From MH13 sp042140245 (GTDB lineage: Bacteria > Pseudomonadota > Alphaproteobacteria > Rhizobiales > MH13): 64,000 bases of DNA. The notes beneath the pieces are model-generated. The model saw only the letters and a program-made list of their open reading frames with translations, did no database searches and had not been told where the DNA came from. The stretch spans positions 1,612,001 to 1,676,000 of the forward strand of contig NZ_CP159483.1 of NCBI RefSeq assembly GCF_042140245.1. The letters run 5' to 3'. The translations under genes and the position numbers were made by a program. Shown here one piece after another: positions 40,716 to 50,191 of the stretch. Each line of letters begins with the position of its first letter. Position 1 is the stretch's first letter.

Positions 40716-42065
40716 ATGTTGATGCTGAAGTCTGGTTCAATGCGCAGCGTCCGCCCCTTTGGATTTTTCGTGGCGATGGCTTTGATGGCCTTGGTAACAA
40801 CGCTACGGCCTGCTCATGCGGTGCTGGAAATCGATATCACGCAAGGCAATCTTGAGCCTTTGCCGATTGCCATTCCGGCTTTCACCTCCGCGACCGGCGA
40901 TGGCGAGATCGCTGCGCAGATGAGCCAGGTGATTTCCAACAACCTCAATCGCTCCGGCCTTTTCCGAACGCTTGATCCTGCCTCGTTCATCGAGCAGGGG
41001 CTTTCGGTAAGCGCCGGGCCGAACTTCGCCGAGTGGCGTGTGATCAACGCTCAGGCTCTTGTTGTTGGCCAGGTGGAACGCCAGAATGATGGACGTCTAC
41101 GTGTGGATTTCCGCCTTTGGGATGTGTTTGGCGCCGAAGCAATGATCGGCCAGCAATACTTCACAACGCCGGACAATTGGCGCCGTGTGGCGCACATTAT
41201 TTCCGATGCGATCTATCAGCGCCTGACTGGCGAGAGCGGGTATTTTGATACCCGTGTTGTGTTTGTCGATGAGACTGGGCCAAAGGAAAACCGCATCAAG
41301 CGGCTCGCCATTATGGATCAGGATGGTGCCAATGTGCGCTATCTGACGGCGGGAACCGACCTGGTGCTGACACCGCGCTTTTCGCCTGGACGCCAAGAGA
41401 TCACCTACATGTCCTATGATGGCGGGCAGCCGCAGGTTTATCTGCTCAACATTGAGACCGGTCAGCGGCGTATTGTTGGCAACTTCCCTGGTATGACGTT
41501 CGCTCCGCGCTTCTCGCCTGATGGTGGCAATCTGGTGTTCAGCCTGTTGCAGAACGATGGCTACTCGGATGTCTATCGTTTTGATTTGCAGACCCAGAAC
41601 ACGACACGCCTCACCTCTTCGCCATCGATCGACACCTCGCCGAGCTTTGCGCCTGATGGTGCTCGGGTCACGTTTGCCTCCGACCGTTCTGGTTCCGGTC
41701 AGATTTATGTGATGAACGCCGATGGATCTGGCCAGGAGCGCATCTCTTTCGGTTCAGGCACCTATTCAACACCTGTCTGGTCACCGCGTGGTGACCTGAT
41801 TGCCTTCACCAAACAGCAGGGCGGTCGCTTCTTGATCGGCGTGATGAACCCCGATGGCTCAGGCGAGCGCATTCTGACCGAAGGCTTCCATAATGAGGGG
41901 CCGACTTGGGCCCCCAATGGCCGCGTGTTGATGTTCTTCCGCGATACGCCGGGCGCCAATGGCGGGCCGCAGCTTTGGACCATTGATCTGACCGGCTTCA
42001 ACGAACTGCGTGTTGATACGCCATCGTTTGGGTCTGACCCGGCCTGGTCACCGCTGCTAAACTAG
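40716..42065 (+). CDS. tolB: Tol-Pal system beta-propeller protein TolB
   Basis: A 449-residue periplasmic protein. The signal peptide (FFVAMALMALVTTLRPAHA) ends before VLEIDITQGNLEPLPIAIPAF. The N-terminal domain is followed by the six-bladed propeller with repeated DGxxLxFxSxRSGxxxIYVMNxDG-type blades (residues about 200-430). TolB binds Pal and signals to TolA. It follows tolA by 29 bases. Confidence 0.95.
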   Translation: MLMLKSGSMRSVRPFGFFVAMALMALVTTLRPAHAVLEIDITQGNLEPLPIAIPAFTSATGDGEIAAQMSQVISNNLNRSGLFRTLDPASFIEQGLSVSAGPNFAEWRVINAQALVVGQVERQNDGRLRVDFRLWDVFGAEAMIGQQYFTTPDNWRRVAHIISDAIYQRLTGESGYFDTRVVFVDETGPKENRIKRLAIMDQDGANVRYLTAGTDLVLTPRFSPGRQEITYMSYDGGQPQVYLLNIETGQRRIVGNFPGMTFAPRFSPDGGNLVFSLLQNDGYSDVYRFDLQTQNTTRLTSSPSIDTSPSFAPDGARVTFASDRSGSGQIYVMNADGSGQERISFGSGTYSTPVWSPRGDLIAFTKQQGGRFLIGVMNPDGSGERILTEGFHNEGPTWAPNGRVLMFFRDTPGANGGPQLWTIDLTGFNELRVDTPSFGSDPAWSPLLN

Positions 42066-42076
42066 AGCAGCAGTCG

Positions 42077-42589
42077 ATGGTCGCGCCGATGCGTGACGTT
42101 CTCGTTCTGACCACCGGTGGCACCATTGAGAAGGTGCACGACTGGCAGACCGAGGGCTTGGGCTTCGAGATGGGCGGTAAGGCGCAGATCGCTGATCTGT
42201 TGCACAATGCGCGTTGCTATCATGCTGCCCTGCGTGAGCTGATGATGAAGGACAGTTTGGACTTCACCGATGCTGATCGCCAGGCAATTCTCGACGCGGT
42301 GGTTGCCGCAGATGAAAGCGCCATTGTCGTCAGTCAGGGGACCGGGACCATGGAGCTAACCGCACGCTTTCTTGATGGTGAGGTGGGTGAGAAAACGGTC
42401 GTTCTGACCGGTGCGATGTGCCCGCATTCCTTTGGGCGCTCGGATGCCTCGTTCAATATGGGCGGCGCTGTGATCGCTGCGCAGACTTTGCCTGCCGGTG
42501 TCTATGGCGTCATGAACGGTCGGGTGTTTGCGGCTGGTGAGTTGCGCAAAAACACCCAGGCTGGAAGGTTCGATCTGCCCTCGGCTTGA
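42077..42589 (+). CDS. Half-size asparaginase-domain protein
   Basis: A 170-residue protein equal to the N-terminal domain of type I/II L-asparaginases. The first catalytic motif LTTGGTIEK has the nucleophile threonine, and VVSQGTGTMELTARFL and VVLTGAMCPHSFGRSDASFNMGGAV carry the second Thr-Asp-like pair (here GTGTME) and the catalytic lysine region, the latter altered. The second asparaginase domain is missing, so it may be a dimeric amidohydrolase of uncertain substrate. It lies 11 bases after tolB and before pal, inside the tol-pal operon. Short relatives are known in alphaproteobacteria. Confidence 0.75.
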   Translation: MVAPMRDVLVLTTGGTIEKVHDWQTEGLGFEMGGKAQIADLLHNARCYHAALRELMMKDSLDFTDADRQAILDAVVAADESAIVVSQGTGTMELTARFLDGEVGEKTVVLTGAMCPHSFGRSDASFNMGGAVIAAQTLPAGVYGVMNGRVFAAGELRKNTQAGRFDLPSA

Positions 42590-42784
42590 GCTGCCGGTTT
42601 AACCTTTCGTTCAGCATAGGTTCATCCGGGCTTGGTGAATAAGACAGGTGCCACAAAAAAGCCCGCGTTTACCATGATCGACAACCGGCGCTTAACGTTG
42701 CTAATTTATGACCAAAGCGTATCCAATGGTGCGCATCGTCTTGGGGCGGCTCGTGCCCTGCCAGATTTGAGAAAGACCCTTCCC

Positions 42785-43282
42785 ATGACCCGCCCTATGG
42801 CTCTGACCAACGTCAGTCTTTTTGCCCGCCTTTTCATGGCGACGTTTTTTGCCCTGTTCATGGCGGCCTGCGCTTCGACAACACCGGATGAGCTTCCGCT
42901 GTCGCAGCAGGCGGCGCCTCCAGGCAGCGCGCAGGATTTCACCGTTAATGTTGGTGACCGGGTGTTCTTTGAAACCGATTCCACCGTGCTCACCGCTGAG
43001 GGTCGCCTGACGCTGGATCGCCAGTCGGCATGGCTCACCCAATATGCGCAGTACGCGATCCAAATTGAAGGTCACGCCGATGAGCGCGGCACCCGCGAGT
43101 ACAACCTTGCGCTGGGCGCTCGTCGTGCGGCGGCGACGCGCGATTATCTGATTTCTCGCGGCATTTCGCCGACCCGTCTCTCCACTGTTTCCTACGGTAA
43201 AGAGCGCCCCGTTGCGACGTGTAACGACATCACCTGCTGGTCGCAAAATCGACGCGCGGTGACGGTGTTGCAGGGCGGCTAA
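42785..43282 (+). CDS. pal: Peptidoglycan-associated lipoprotein Pal
   Basis: A 165-residue OmpA-family lipoprotein. The signal peptide ends with the lipobox MAAC (Cys29), which would be acylated and kept in the outer membrane. The OmpA domain (residues about 60-165) has IQIEGHADERGTREYNLALGARRA with the diaminopimelate-binding residues. It links outer membrane and cell wall and binds TolB. The start at 42785 fits the signal peptide. A good terminator follows. Confidence 0.95.
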   Translation: MTRPMALTNVSLFARLFMATFFALFMAACASTTPDELPLSQQAAPPGSAQDFTVNVGDRVFFETDSTVLTAEGRLTLDRQSAWLTQYAQYAIQIEGHADERGTREYNLALGARRAAATRDYLISRGISPTRLSTVSYGKERPVATCNDITCWSQNRRAVTVLQGG

Positions 43283-43306
43283 ACCGACCTCGTTAAGCTC
43301 CTGTAG

Positions 43307-43332
43307 AAAGCCGGGCCAGTGCCCGGCTTTTT
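43307..43332 (+). terminator. Rho-independent terminator after pal
   Basis: AAAGCCGGGC, a CAGT loop and GCCCGGCTTT form a perfect ten-pair stem followed by further T residues, 25 bases after the pal stop. Confidence 0.9.
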
Positions 43333-43363
43333 GCTGTTTGGTGACCAGACGGTCTGCTTAAAA

Positions 43364-43429
43364 GCGGACGGCGAGCAGACGAGCAGCGGACTATGGGCGG
43401 ACGAATAGCAGACCAACGGCGGACCGTCC
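43364..43429. repeat. Six tandem 11-bp units of GCRGAC
   Basis: GCGGAC or GCAGAC recurs at 43364, 43375, 43386, 43397, 43408 and 43419, that is at exactly 11-base intervals with a degenerate five-base remainder. A further copy is at 43439, out of phase. The array fills the space between the pal terminator and the end of the convergent gene. Confidence 0.75.
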
Positions 43430-43455
43430 GCCTGCCAAGCAGACTAAAAAGGCAG

Positions 43456-43746
43456 TTAAGCGTTCAAATCCTGTGGTGAGATCATTGCCATAAAGGGTGC
43501 CTGATCGCCGTTGGTGAGATGCAAAACACCCAATGTGGTGATCACTTCATGGTGCGGGCTCTTCATCGCAGCATTGATCTCGTAATCCTGATGGCCTTGA
43601 AGCACATCTTTGGCTTCAACCGATTCCATGAAAGCACGCATGGCACGAACGGGCGTACGCTCCATCAAATCGTCTGGCGCGCTGAACTTGTAGCGGCCTT
43701 CGCCGCCGGTGCGTCCATCGATCAGAATTGTTTGGTAGGTCGCCAT
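43456..43746 (-). CDS. Conserved-looking hypothetical protein, 96 residues
   Basis: A 96-residue soluble protein starting MATYQTILIDGRTGGEGRYKFSAPDDLMERTPVRAMRAFMESVEAKDVLQGHQDYEINAAM and ending PFMAMISPQDLNA. No domain, membrane segment or catalytic motif is recognised. The chosen ATG removes a long, poorly coding N-terminal stretch of the open frame that runs across the cpoB promoter. It is transcribed against pal and cpoB. The codon use is ordinary for the window. I do not recognise the family. Confidence 0.65.
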   Translation of the reverse strand: MATYQTILIDGRTGGEGRYKFSAPDDLMERTPVRAMRAFMESVEAKDVLQGHQDYEINAAMKSPHHEVITTLGVLHLTNGDQAPFMAMISPQDLNA

Positions 43747-43920
43747 CCCATGGCCTTTCGCGGATACGCTGTTGTTGTCCGTCCAGCGTGTGACAAAGGC
43801 ATGACAGTCATGGATTGCTGGGCGTATCGCCCTCATTTTCCTCATATTTGCCGCCTTTGGGTGGAAAGCATGGCGGCAACGGGCCACATTGGCCGAAAAT
43901 GATTTTCTTGTGGGGTTTTC

Positions 43921-44982
43921 ATGACCTTTCTGTCTCGCTTTACCGGCCTTTCCAGCTGGATTGCACCGGTTCTTCTGTCCAGCGTTTTGGCTGGGCCAGC
44001 TTTTGCGCAAGTCGCGCCAGGTCAGCAGGTTCCGCTGCCACCGGGTAACGTTGGTGGAGCAGGTGTGCAGACGCTGGCGCCCGGTGGGGGTGTGCAAACG
44101 CTGGCGCCTGGAGCAAGCTCAAACGGAGCGGTTCTTGCTCAGTCAAACCCGGCCGTGGAAGCGCAAACCAACATTCGCGTGGATCGACTGGAAGGCGAGT
44201 TGCGCAATCTGGTCGGCCAGATGGAGCAGTTGATGTTCCAGATGCGCCAGCTCCAGGATGAGCTGACACGTGCCCGCGAAGACACAGAGTTTCGCCTGCG
44301 CGAACTGGAAGGCAATGGCATCAATGATGGGTCTGGCTTGCCCATGGAACGGGGGGCGGCTGAAGGCGGGGCCACTGACGCGCAGCTGCGCGAAGTGCTC
44401 TTGGCGCGCGAACGTGGAGACCCGCCGCGCGACCTCGGTACATTGAGTGTCGGTCAGGACGGCCAACCGGTCGGCGCAACTCTTGGTGATCCCAACGGAC
44501 CGCTTGATCTGTCCACATTGACACTGAACGCCGCACCGGAGGTTCGTCCGCAGCAACCGCTCAGCGGCGCGGTTGCCAGCATCGATCCGCTGGAAAGCTT
44601 AAGCGCCAACGATGTGTATGAGCTTGGCTATGACCACGTCTTGCGCGGCGATTACGGCCAGGCGGTTTCAACCTTCTCCGACTTTATCGATCTTTATCCG
44701 GATGATCGTTTGCGCCCGAACGCGCATTTCTGGCTTGGAGAATCGCACTTCGCCATGGGCGCTTACACACCCGCAGCCGAGCAGTTCTTGGCCGTCTTCA
44801 ACAATTATCCTGAAGACGTCAAAGTGCCAGATGCGCTGTTGAAGCTTGCCATGAGCCTGGAGCGCCTTGGCGCGCAGAGCCAAGCCTGTGCGACATTCAC
44901 CAAGCTTTTGTCTGACTATCCGCGCGCGCCACAAATCGTGCTTGATACGGCACGCACCGAACAGGGCCTCGCTGGGTGCTAG
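43921..44982 (+). CDS. cpoB: Cell division coordinator CpoB (YbgF)
   Basis: A 353-residue periplasmic protein. The signal peptide (VLLSSVLAGPAFA) is followed by a Gly/Pro-rich part with a short internal repeat GVQTLAPG, a coiled coil (residues about 80-125, VDRLEGELRNLVGQMEQLMFQMRQLQDELTRAREDTEFRLRELE), and three TPR units (about 225-345, YELGYDHVLRGDYGQAVSTFSDFIDLYPDDRLRPNAHFWLGES). CpoB coordinates cell-wall synthesis with Tol-driven constriction. Its stop overlaps the tilS GTG start. Confidence 0.92.
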   Translation: MTFLSRFTGLSSWIAPVLLSSVLAGPAFAQVAPGQQVPLPPGNVGGAGVQTLAPGGGVQTLAPGASSNGAVLAQSNPAVEAQTNIRVDRLEGELRNLVGQMEQLMFQMRQLQDELTRAREDTEFRLRELEGNGINDGSGLPMERGAAEGGATDAQLREVLLARERGDPPRDLGTLSVGQDGQPVGATLGDPNGPLDLSTLTLNAAPEVRPQQPLSGAVASIDPLESLSANDVYELGYDHVLRGDYGQAVSTFSDFIDLYPDDRLRPNAHFWLGESHFAMGAYTPAAEQFLAVFNNYPEDVKVPDALLKLAMSLERLGAQSQACATFTKLLSDYPRAPQIVLDTARTEQGLAGC

Positions 44983-46355
44983 ACGCGCCTAGAGCCACAT
45001 CATCAGACACACCCACCGAAGCCGGCGAAGCATGGTGCAGCGACGCTTGGCGGGCTGTTGGCTCTGATCTGTCGAGCCACGCTACGCTGTTGCTTGCCGT
45101 TTCAGGCGGTCCAGACTCTTTGGCCATGTTGGTTGGCTTGGCCAAGTTGCGCGATGCGCGTTTGCTGGCGTCGAAACTCTCCGTGCAAACAATCGATCAC
45201 GGTTTGCGTCCGGAATCGGCGGATGAAGCGAAGATGGTCGGCGAGGTTTGCAAAGAGCTTGGCGTTCCCTTTCGAGCCACCAAACTGGACCGTAAACCTT
45301 TTGCGAGGAACGCGCAGGATTGGGCGCGTGGTCAGCGCTATGGTGCCTTGTCTCGCACGGCATCAGAGACACAGTCGGTCATTCTGACGGCCCACACCGC
45401 CGACGATCAGGCTGAAACCCTGCTGATGCGCGCGGCTCGTGGCACGGGATGCGAAGGGCTGGCCAGCATTCGCCCGCAAGCGAAGTTGCAAGGCGCTGTT
45501 GTTGTTCGCCCGTTTTTAGATTGGTCTCGCGCTGAGCTTCACGCTGTTCTTGACGGAACACCCTGGCAACCGACACAGGATCCGTCCAACACCGATGAGA
45601 GCTATACCCGTGTGCGGTTTCGAACGTGGCTGGCCGATGCGCCCGCTCCTGACGGAGCCAGGGGTATCGTCGATGGCTTGGCTGAAACAGCGCATATCGC
45701 TGGTTTGGAAAACACGGCGTTGGATCACTACGCCCTCTGCCTTTTCGATGAGGTAGGTGGCGCATACCAAGGTTTTGTGGATGGTGATCTTTCATTGTGT
45801 GACCAACCGTTGGTGGTTCAAGCGCGGTTTCTACGCCTGGTGCTTGGTGGCGTTGCGCGCATGCGATCTACATCTGCCTCTGATCGGAACATGGCCTTTG
45901 GTTTGGGGCGTATGGTTGCGCTGGCACGGCGCATTGCCAATGAGCCAAAGGGTAAGTGGGTTGGTGGCGGTGCGGTGCTGGAATGGTGGCGTGGCAAGGG
46001 GCAAGATGAGAGCAAGACCCAACACCTTTCAGCTTACGCGGAATCTGGTCGCGCCGGTTTCCCTCAGCTTGCCATCGAGCCTGGTGAGAGCGGGCAGTGG
46101 GATGATCGCTTTGACGTCTGCAACTGGACCGAGAAGCGCCTGACAGTCCGCGCCTGGCAATCTGGTGATCCTGAGCCGAAGCTTGACCGCGATGGCCTCA
46201 GCAAGCGGCTTCTTGAAAGCCTTCCTGTTGGCGAAAGTAACGGCGACGTGGTCGCCACTCTTCAGACCGGTGACCTGGGTGGGGCAGACAAAGACGCTTG
46301 CCGTGAATCTGGCACTGTGTTCATGGCCGCTTTGCCACGCGAACTGGGACAGTGA
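44976..46355 (+). CDS. tilS: tRNA(Ile)-lysidine synthase TilS
   Basis: A 459-residue PP-loop ATPase. SGGPDS is at residues 43-48, followed by the family pattern IDHGLRPESADEA and LTAHTADDQAETLLMRAARGTGCEGLASI. TilS converts C34 of the CAU-anticodon tRNA-Ile to lysidine so that it reads AUA. The C-terminal region is poorly conserved, as usual. The GTG start at 44976 overlaps the cpoB stop (GTGCTAG), suggesting coupling. About 190 bases to ftsH hold its promoter region. Confidence 0.92.
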   Translation: MLDAPRATSSDTPTEAGEAWCSDAWRAVGSDLSSHATLLLAVSGGPDSLAMLVGLAKLRDARLLASKLSVQTIDHGLRPESADEAKMVGEVCKELGVPFRATKLDRKPFARNAQDWARGQRYGALSRTASETQSVILTAHTADDQAETLLMRAARGTGCEGLASIRPQAKLQGAVVVRPFLDWSRAELHAVLDGTPWQPTQDPSNTDESYTRVRFRTWLADAPAPDGARGIVDGLAETAHIAGLENTALDHYALCLFDEVGGAYQGFVDGDLSLCDQPLVVQARFLRLVLGGVARMRSTSASDRNMAFGLGRMVALARRIANEPKGKWVGGGAVLEWWRGKGQDESKTQHLSAYAESGRAGFPQLAIEPGESGQWDDRFDVCNWTEKRLTVRAWQSGDPEPKLDRDGLSKRLLESLPVGESNGDVVATLQTGDLGGADKDACRESGTVFMAALPRELGQ

Positions 46356-46545
46356 GAGCCTTGGACCTTCGCGTGGACATGCAAATAACTCGGCCCTTAA
46401 CCCCTTTGTGCGGAATCTTGTCGCGATTCCCCTCTCATTCCTTGGCAATCGGGCCTTGGGGACCTATCTTCCAACATAACGGGTGATTTTGCGCCGAGCC
46501 TTTGGCCGACCCAACACATTTTTCCTGGTTAGGATTGGACCTTTT

Positions 46546-48477
46546 ATGAACTCCAACTTCCGTAATTTTGCTCTTTGGGTCGTGATCGGCCTGCTGCTGG
46601 TGGCTCTGTTCAACATGTTTTCAGGGCCAACTCAGCAAGGCCGTGGAACGGACATCGCTTATTCGCAGTTCTTGTCTGAAGTGCAGAATGGCCGCATTCG
46701 CGATGTGAACATCATGGGCCAGCAAATCTCTGGCGTTTACACCGATGGTAGCCAGTTCCAGACCTTTGCGCCCGATGATCCAAACTTGGTGCAAGACCTG
46801 ACCGCGGCAGGGGTACGCATCAGTGCCCAGCCACAGGATGAAGGCTTCTCGCTGTTTTCTGTGCTGATTTCGTTCGGCCCTATGCTGTTGTTGATTGCCG
46901 TGTGGATTTACTTCATGCGCCAAATGCAAGGCGGTGCTGGTGGCAAAGCCATGGGCTTCGGCAAGTCGAAAGCCAAGCTTTTGACCGAGGCGCACGGCAA
47001 GGTGACGTTTGAAGACGTGGCCGGTATTGATGAAGCCAAGGAAGACTTGGAAGAAATCGTTGAGTTTTTGCGCGACCCGCAAAAGTTCCAACGTCTCGGC
47101 GGTCGTATTCCGCGTGGTGTGTTGCTGGTCGGCCCTCCTGGCACCGGTAAAACGCTGACCGCCCGTGCGGTGGCCGGCGAAGCCAACGTGCCGTTTTTCA
47201 CCATCTCCGGTTCGGACTTTGTGGAAATGTTTGTTGGTGTCGGCGCCAGCCGTGTGCGTGACATGTTCGAGCAAGCCAAAAAGAACTCCCCGTGCATCAT
47301 CTTCATCGATGAGATCGATGCGGTCGGTCGTCATCGTGGTGCCGGTCTCGGCGGCGGCAATGACGAGCGCGAGCAGACACTGAACCAGCTCCTGGTTGAG
47401 ATGGATGGCTTTGAAGCCAATGAGGGTGTGATCATCATCGCGGCGACCAACCGTCCCGATGTTCTTGACCCTGCATTGCTGCGTCCAGGTCGTTTTGACC
47501 GTCAGATCGTTGTGCCGAACCCAGATATTGTTGGCCGCGAAAAGATCCTGAAAGTGCATGTGCGCAACGTGCCGTTGGCGCCGGATGTGGACTTGAAGGT
47601 GCTGGCGCGCGGAACACCAGGCTTTTCCGGTGCTGACTTGATGAACCTTGTCAACGAAGCTGCCTTGTTGGCGGCACGTCGTTCCAAGCGTCTGGTCACG
47701 ATGAGCGAGTTTGAGGATGCCAAGGACAAGGTGATGATGGGTGCTGAACGCCGCACGCTCGTCATGTCTGAGGAAGAGAAAAAGCTAACCGCCTATCACG
47801 AAGCTGGTCATGCTTTGGTGGCATTGCACATGCCGGCGTCTGACCCGATCCACAAAGCCACCATCATTCCACGTGGTCGTGCGCTGGGTATGGTGATGCG
47901 TTTGCCGGAGAAGGATCAGGTCTCTCTGACTCGTGCCAAGTGCTATGCTGACCTTGCCGTTGCCATGGGCGGTCGCGTGGCTGAAGAGGAAATCTTCGGC
48001 TATGAGAAGGTGACCTCTGGCGCGTCTGGCGACATCCAAATGGCAACCAAGCTTGCCAAGGCAATGGCCACGCAATTTGGCATGTCCGACAAACTTGGAC
48101 CGCTGCTCTATGGTGAGAACCAGCAGGAAGTGTTCCTGGGTCACTCGGTGGCGCAGAACCAGACTGTTTCGGAGCAGACGCAGCAACTTGTCGATGAAGA
48201 GGTGAAAGCCTTTGTCGAGCAGGGCTATCAGACTGCCAAGAAAATCACGCTGGATAATATCGATCAGCTCCACACCATCGCCAATGGCTTGTTGGAGTAT
48301 GAAACGCTGTCGGGCGATGAAATCAAAGCGCTGCTGGATGGCAAGCCGCCTGTGCGTGAGGATATCGATGATACCCCAACACGCTCGCGTGGGTCTGCCG
48401 TGCCAAGTGCTGGCCACAAGCCTAAAGACAAGGGCGATGAGCCTGACGTTGGTGATATGGAACCGCAGCCAAGCTAG
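46546..48477 (+). CDS. ftsH: ATP-dependent zinc metalloprotease FtsH
   Basis: A 643-residue membrane-bound AAA+ protease. Two N-terminal helices (residues about 7-23 and 104-124) bracket a periplasmic domain. Walker A GPPGTGKT is near 196-203, Walker B IIFIDEIDAVG follows, the second region of homology is in AATNRPDVLDPALLRPGRFDR, and the zinc site HEAGH is near 418-422. It degrades misfolded membrane proteins and regulators such as LpxC and sigma-32. The start at 46546 (MNSNFRNFALW) fits; the longer frame is unconserved. A terminator follows. Confidence 0.96.
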   Translation: MNSNFRNFALWVVIGLLLVALFNMFSGPTQQGRGTDIAYSQFLSEVQNGRIRDVNIMGQQISGVYTDGSQFQTFAPDDPNLVQDLTAAGVRISAQPQDEGFSLFSVLISFGPMLLLIAVWIYFMRQMQGGAGGKAMGFGKSKAKLLTEAHGKVTFEDVAGIDEAKEDLEEIVEFLRDPQKFQRLGGRIPRGVLLVGPPGTGKTLTARAVAGEANVPFFTISGSDFVEMFVGVGASRVRDMFEQAKKNSPCIIFIDEIDAVGRHRGAGLGGGNDEREQTLNQLLVEMDGFEANEGVIIIAATNRPDVLDPALLRPGRFDRQIVVPNPDIVGREKILKVHVRNVPLAPDVDLKVLARGTPGFSGADLMNLVNEAALLAARRSKRLVTMSEFEDAKDKVMMGAERRTLVMSEEEKKLTAYHEAGHALVALHMPASDPIHKATIIPRGRALGMVMRLPEKDQVSLTRAKCYADLAVAMGGRVAEEEIFGYEKVTSGASGDIQMATKLAKAMATQFGMSDKLGPLLYGENQQEVFLGHSVAQNQTVSEQTQQLVDEEVKAFVEQGYQTAKKITLDNIDQLHTIANGLLEYETLSGDEIKALLDGKPPVREDIDDTPTRSRGSAVPSAGHKPKDKGDEPDVGDMEPQPS

Positions 48478-48501
48478 CTTGTTCCTTCACATCTGATGTT
48501 T

Positions 48502-48533
48502 AAAGACCCCGGCTTTTAAGCTGGGGTCTTTTG
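48502..48533 (+). terminator. Rho-independent terminator after ftsH
   Basis: AAAGACCCCGGCTT, a TT turn and AAGCTGGGGTCTTT make a long stem with one G-T pair, followed by T residues, 24 bases after the ftsH stop. Confidence 0.85.
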
Positions 48534-48727
48534 GTTTGGTGGCGATGTTGGGTGTGATTTGGCCTGTGAAGGGTCACTGCGAGCTGGTCTTGAACGTTAA
48601 GCCTGTTTGCAATCTGTAAAGCTTGGTCACGATCTTTGATGCCTGAAACGCTTGCGCTAACGTGATGTTTGGCGCCAAACGCTAGGGTGGGGTGTTGGGA
48701 TTACCCAGGGTTGTAAGGGGTTGAACA

Positions 48728-50071
48728 GTGGTACGGCGTTATTTTGGAACCGATGGCATTCGCGGACGGGCCAATGCTGGCACGATGACAGCAGGGGTTG
48801 CCATGCAGGTTGGCATGGCCGCCGGCAAACTGTTCACCAATGGCGGGCATCGCCACCGCGTGATCATCGGCAAAGACACGCGCCTTTCTGGCTACATGAT
48901 TGAGAATGCGCTGGTCGCCGGATTCACGTCCGTCGGTATGGATGTGTTCCTGGTGGGCCCGATGCCAACACCGGCCGTTGCGATGCTGACGCGCTCGTTG
49001 CGCTGCGACCTTGGTGTGATGATTTCAGCGTCTCACAATGCCTATCATGACAATGGCATCAAGCTGTTTGGTCCGGACGGCTACAAGCTGTCCGACGAGA
49101 AAGAGCTGGAAATTGAAGCGCTGATGGATGCGCCGGTTGAGCATCTGCTTGCCGGGTCGGCCAGCATCGGTCGCGCCAAGCGCTTGGATGGCGAGCAGGC
49201 GCGTTACATTGAATTTGCCAAGCGCACGCTGCCTCGCTCTATGAGCCTTGCTGGGCTGCGCGTGGTGCTCGATTGCGCCAATGGCGCGGCCTACAAAGTG
49301 GCCCCGGCCGTGCTTTGGGAGCTGGGAGCAGAGGTGATCACCATCGGCGATCAGCCAGATGGTATGAACATCAATGCTGGCTGCGGTTCCACGCAGCCGC
49401 AAGCACTGTGTGACAAGGTCCGTGAACTGCGCGCTGATGTTGGTATCGCGCTTGATGGTGATGCGGACCGTGTGGTGCTTGTTGATGAGCGTGGTTCCAT
49501 CGTGCAGGGTGATCAGCTGATGGCGGTGGTGGCCGACAATTGGCGCGCCAGCGACAAGCTCACTCAGCCGGGGGTTGTGGCGACGGTGATGTCGAACCTT
49601 GGCCTGGAGCGCTATCTGGAAGGGCAGGGCCTGGGACTTGTGCGCACCCAGGTTGGCGACCGCTATGTCGTGGAACATATGCGAGCCAATGGCTACAATG
49701 TTGGTGGTGAGCAGTCGGGCCACATCATTCTCTCTGATTTCGTGACGACCGGTGATGGGCTTGTGTCGGCGCTGCAAATTCTTTCTGTTGTGGCGCAAGA
49801 AGAGCGCAGCGTGTCAGAGATTTGCAGCCGCTTTGAGCCGGTGCCGCAGATCCTTAAAAATGTTCAGTTTGAGGGTGACAGCCCGCTCGCGCGCGACGCT
49901 GTTAAGGATGCTATTGAGGCCGCAAAGCAACGTTTGGGCAACCAGGGGCGCCTTGTTATCCGGCCTTCTGGTACCGAGCCGCTGATCCGAGTCATGGCCG
50001 AAGGCGATGATCCAGCGCTGGTTGAGACGCTGGTGGACGAGCTTTGCGATACGTTGCGCAAGGCGGCCTAA
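48728..50071 (+). CDS. glmM: Phosphoglucosamine mutase GlmM
   Basis: A 447-residue alpha-D-phosphohexomutase converting glucosamine 6-phosphate to glucosamine 1-phosphate for UDP-GlcNAc, peptidoglycan and LPS. RYFGTDGIRG opens the protein, the phosphorylated Ser102 lies in MISASHNAYHDNGIK, the metal loop is DGDADR, and the sugar-phosphate site is RPSGTEPLIRV. The GTG start at 48728 gives the standard length. ftsH-glmM order is widespread in proteobacteria. Confidence 0.96.
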   Translation: MVRRYFGTDGIRGRANAGTMTAGVAMQVGMAAGKLFTNGGHRHRVIIGKDTRLSGYMIENALVAGFTSVGMDVFLVGPMPTPAVAMLTRSLRCDLGVMISASHNAYHDNGIKLFGPDGYKLSDEKELEIEALMDAPVEHLLAGSASIGRAKRLDGEQARYIEFAKRTLPRSMSLAGLRVVLDCANGAAYKVAPAVLWELGAEVITIGDQPDGMNINAGCGSTQPQALCDKVRELRADVGIALDGDADRVVLVDERGSIVQGDQLMAVVADNWRASDKLTQPGVVATVMSNLGLERYLEGQGLGLVRTQVGDRYVVEHMRANGYNVGGEQSGHIILSDFVTTGDGLVSALQILSVVAQEERSVSEICSRFEPVPQILKNVQFEGDSPLARDAVKDAIEAAKQRLGNQGRLVIRPSGTEPLIRVMAEGDDPALVETLVDELCDTLRKAA

Positions 50072-50191
50072 CGCGCTGAATTTCCTTCGATAAAATGGGT
50101 GGCTCCGGCTGATCTGTGTGTCGGCAGCGCGACGAACTGTGTCTGATTGGGACGCAAGGCACTTTAAGTATTCATTTTCCAGTAACTTCTT

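Noticed and set aside
42599..42613. TTAA-N7-TTCA before pal as a CtrA site
   Set aside because: Only seven of eight consensus positions match and it lies 170 bases upstream inside an operon; too weak to list as a feature.
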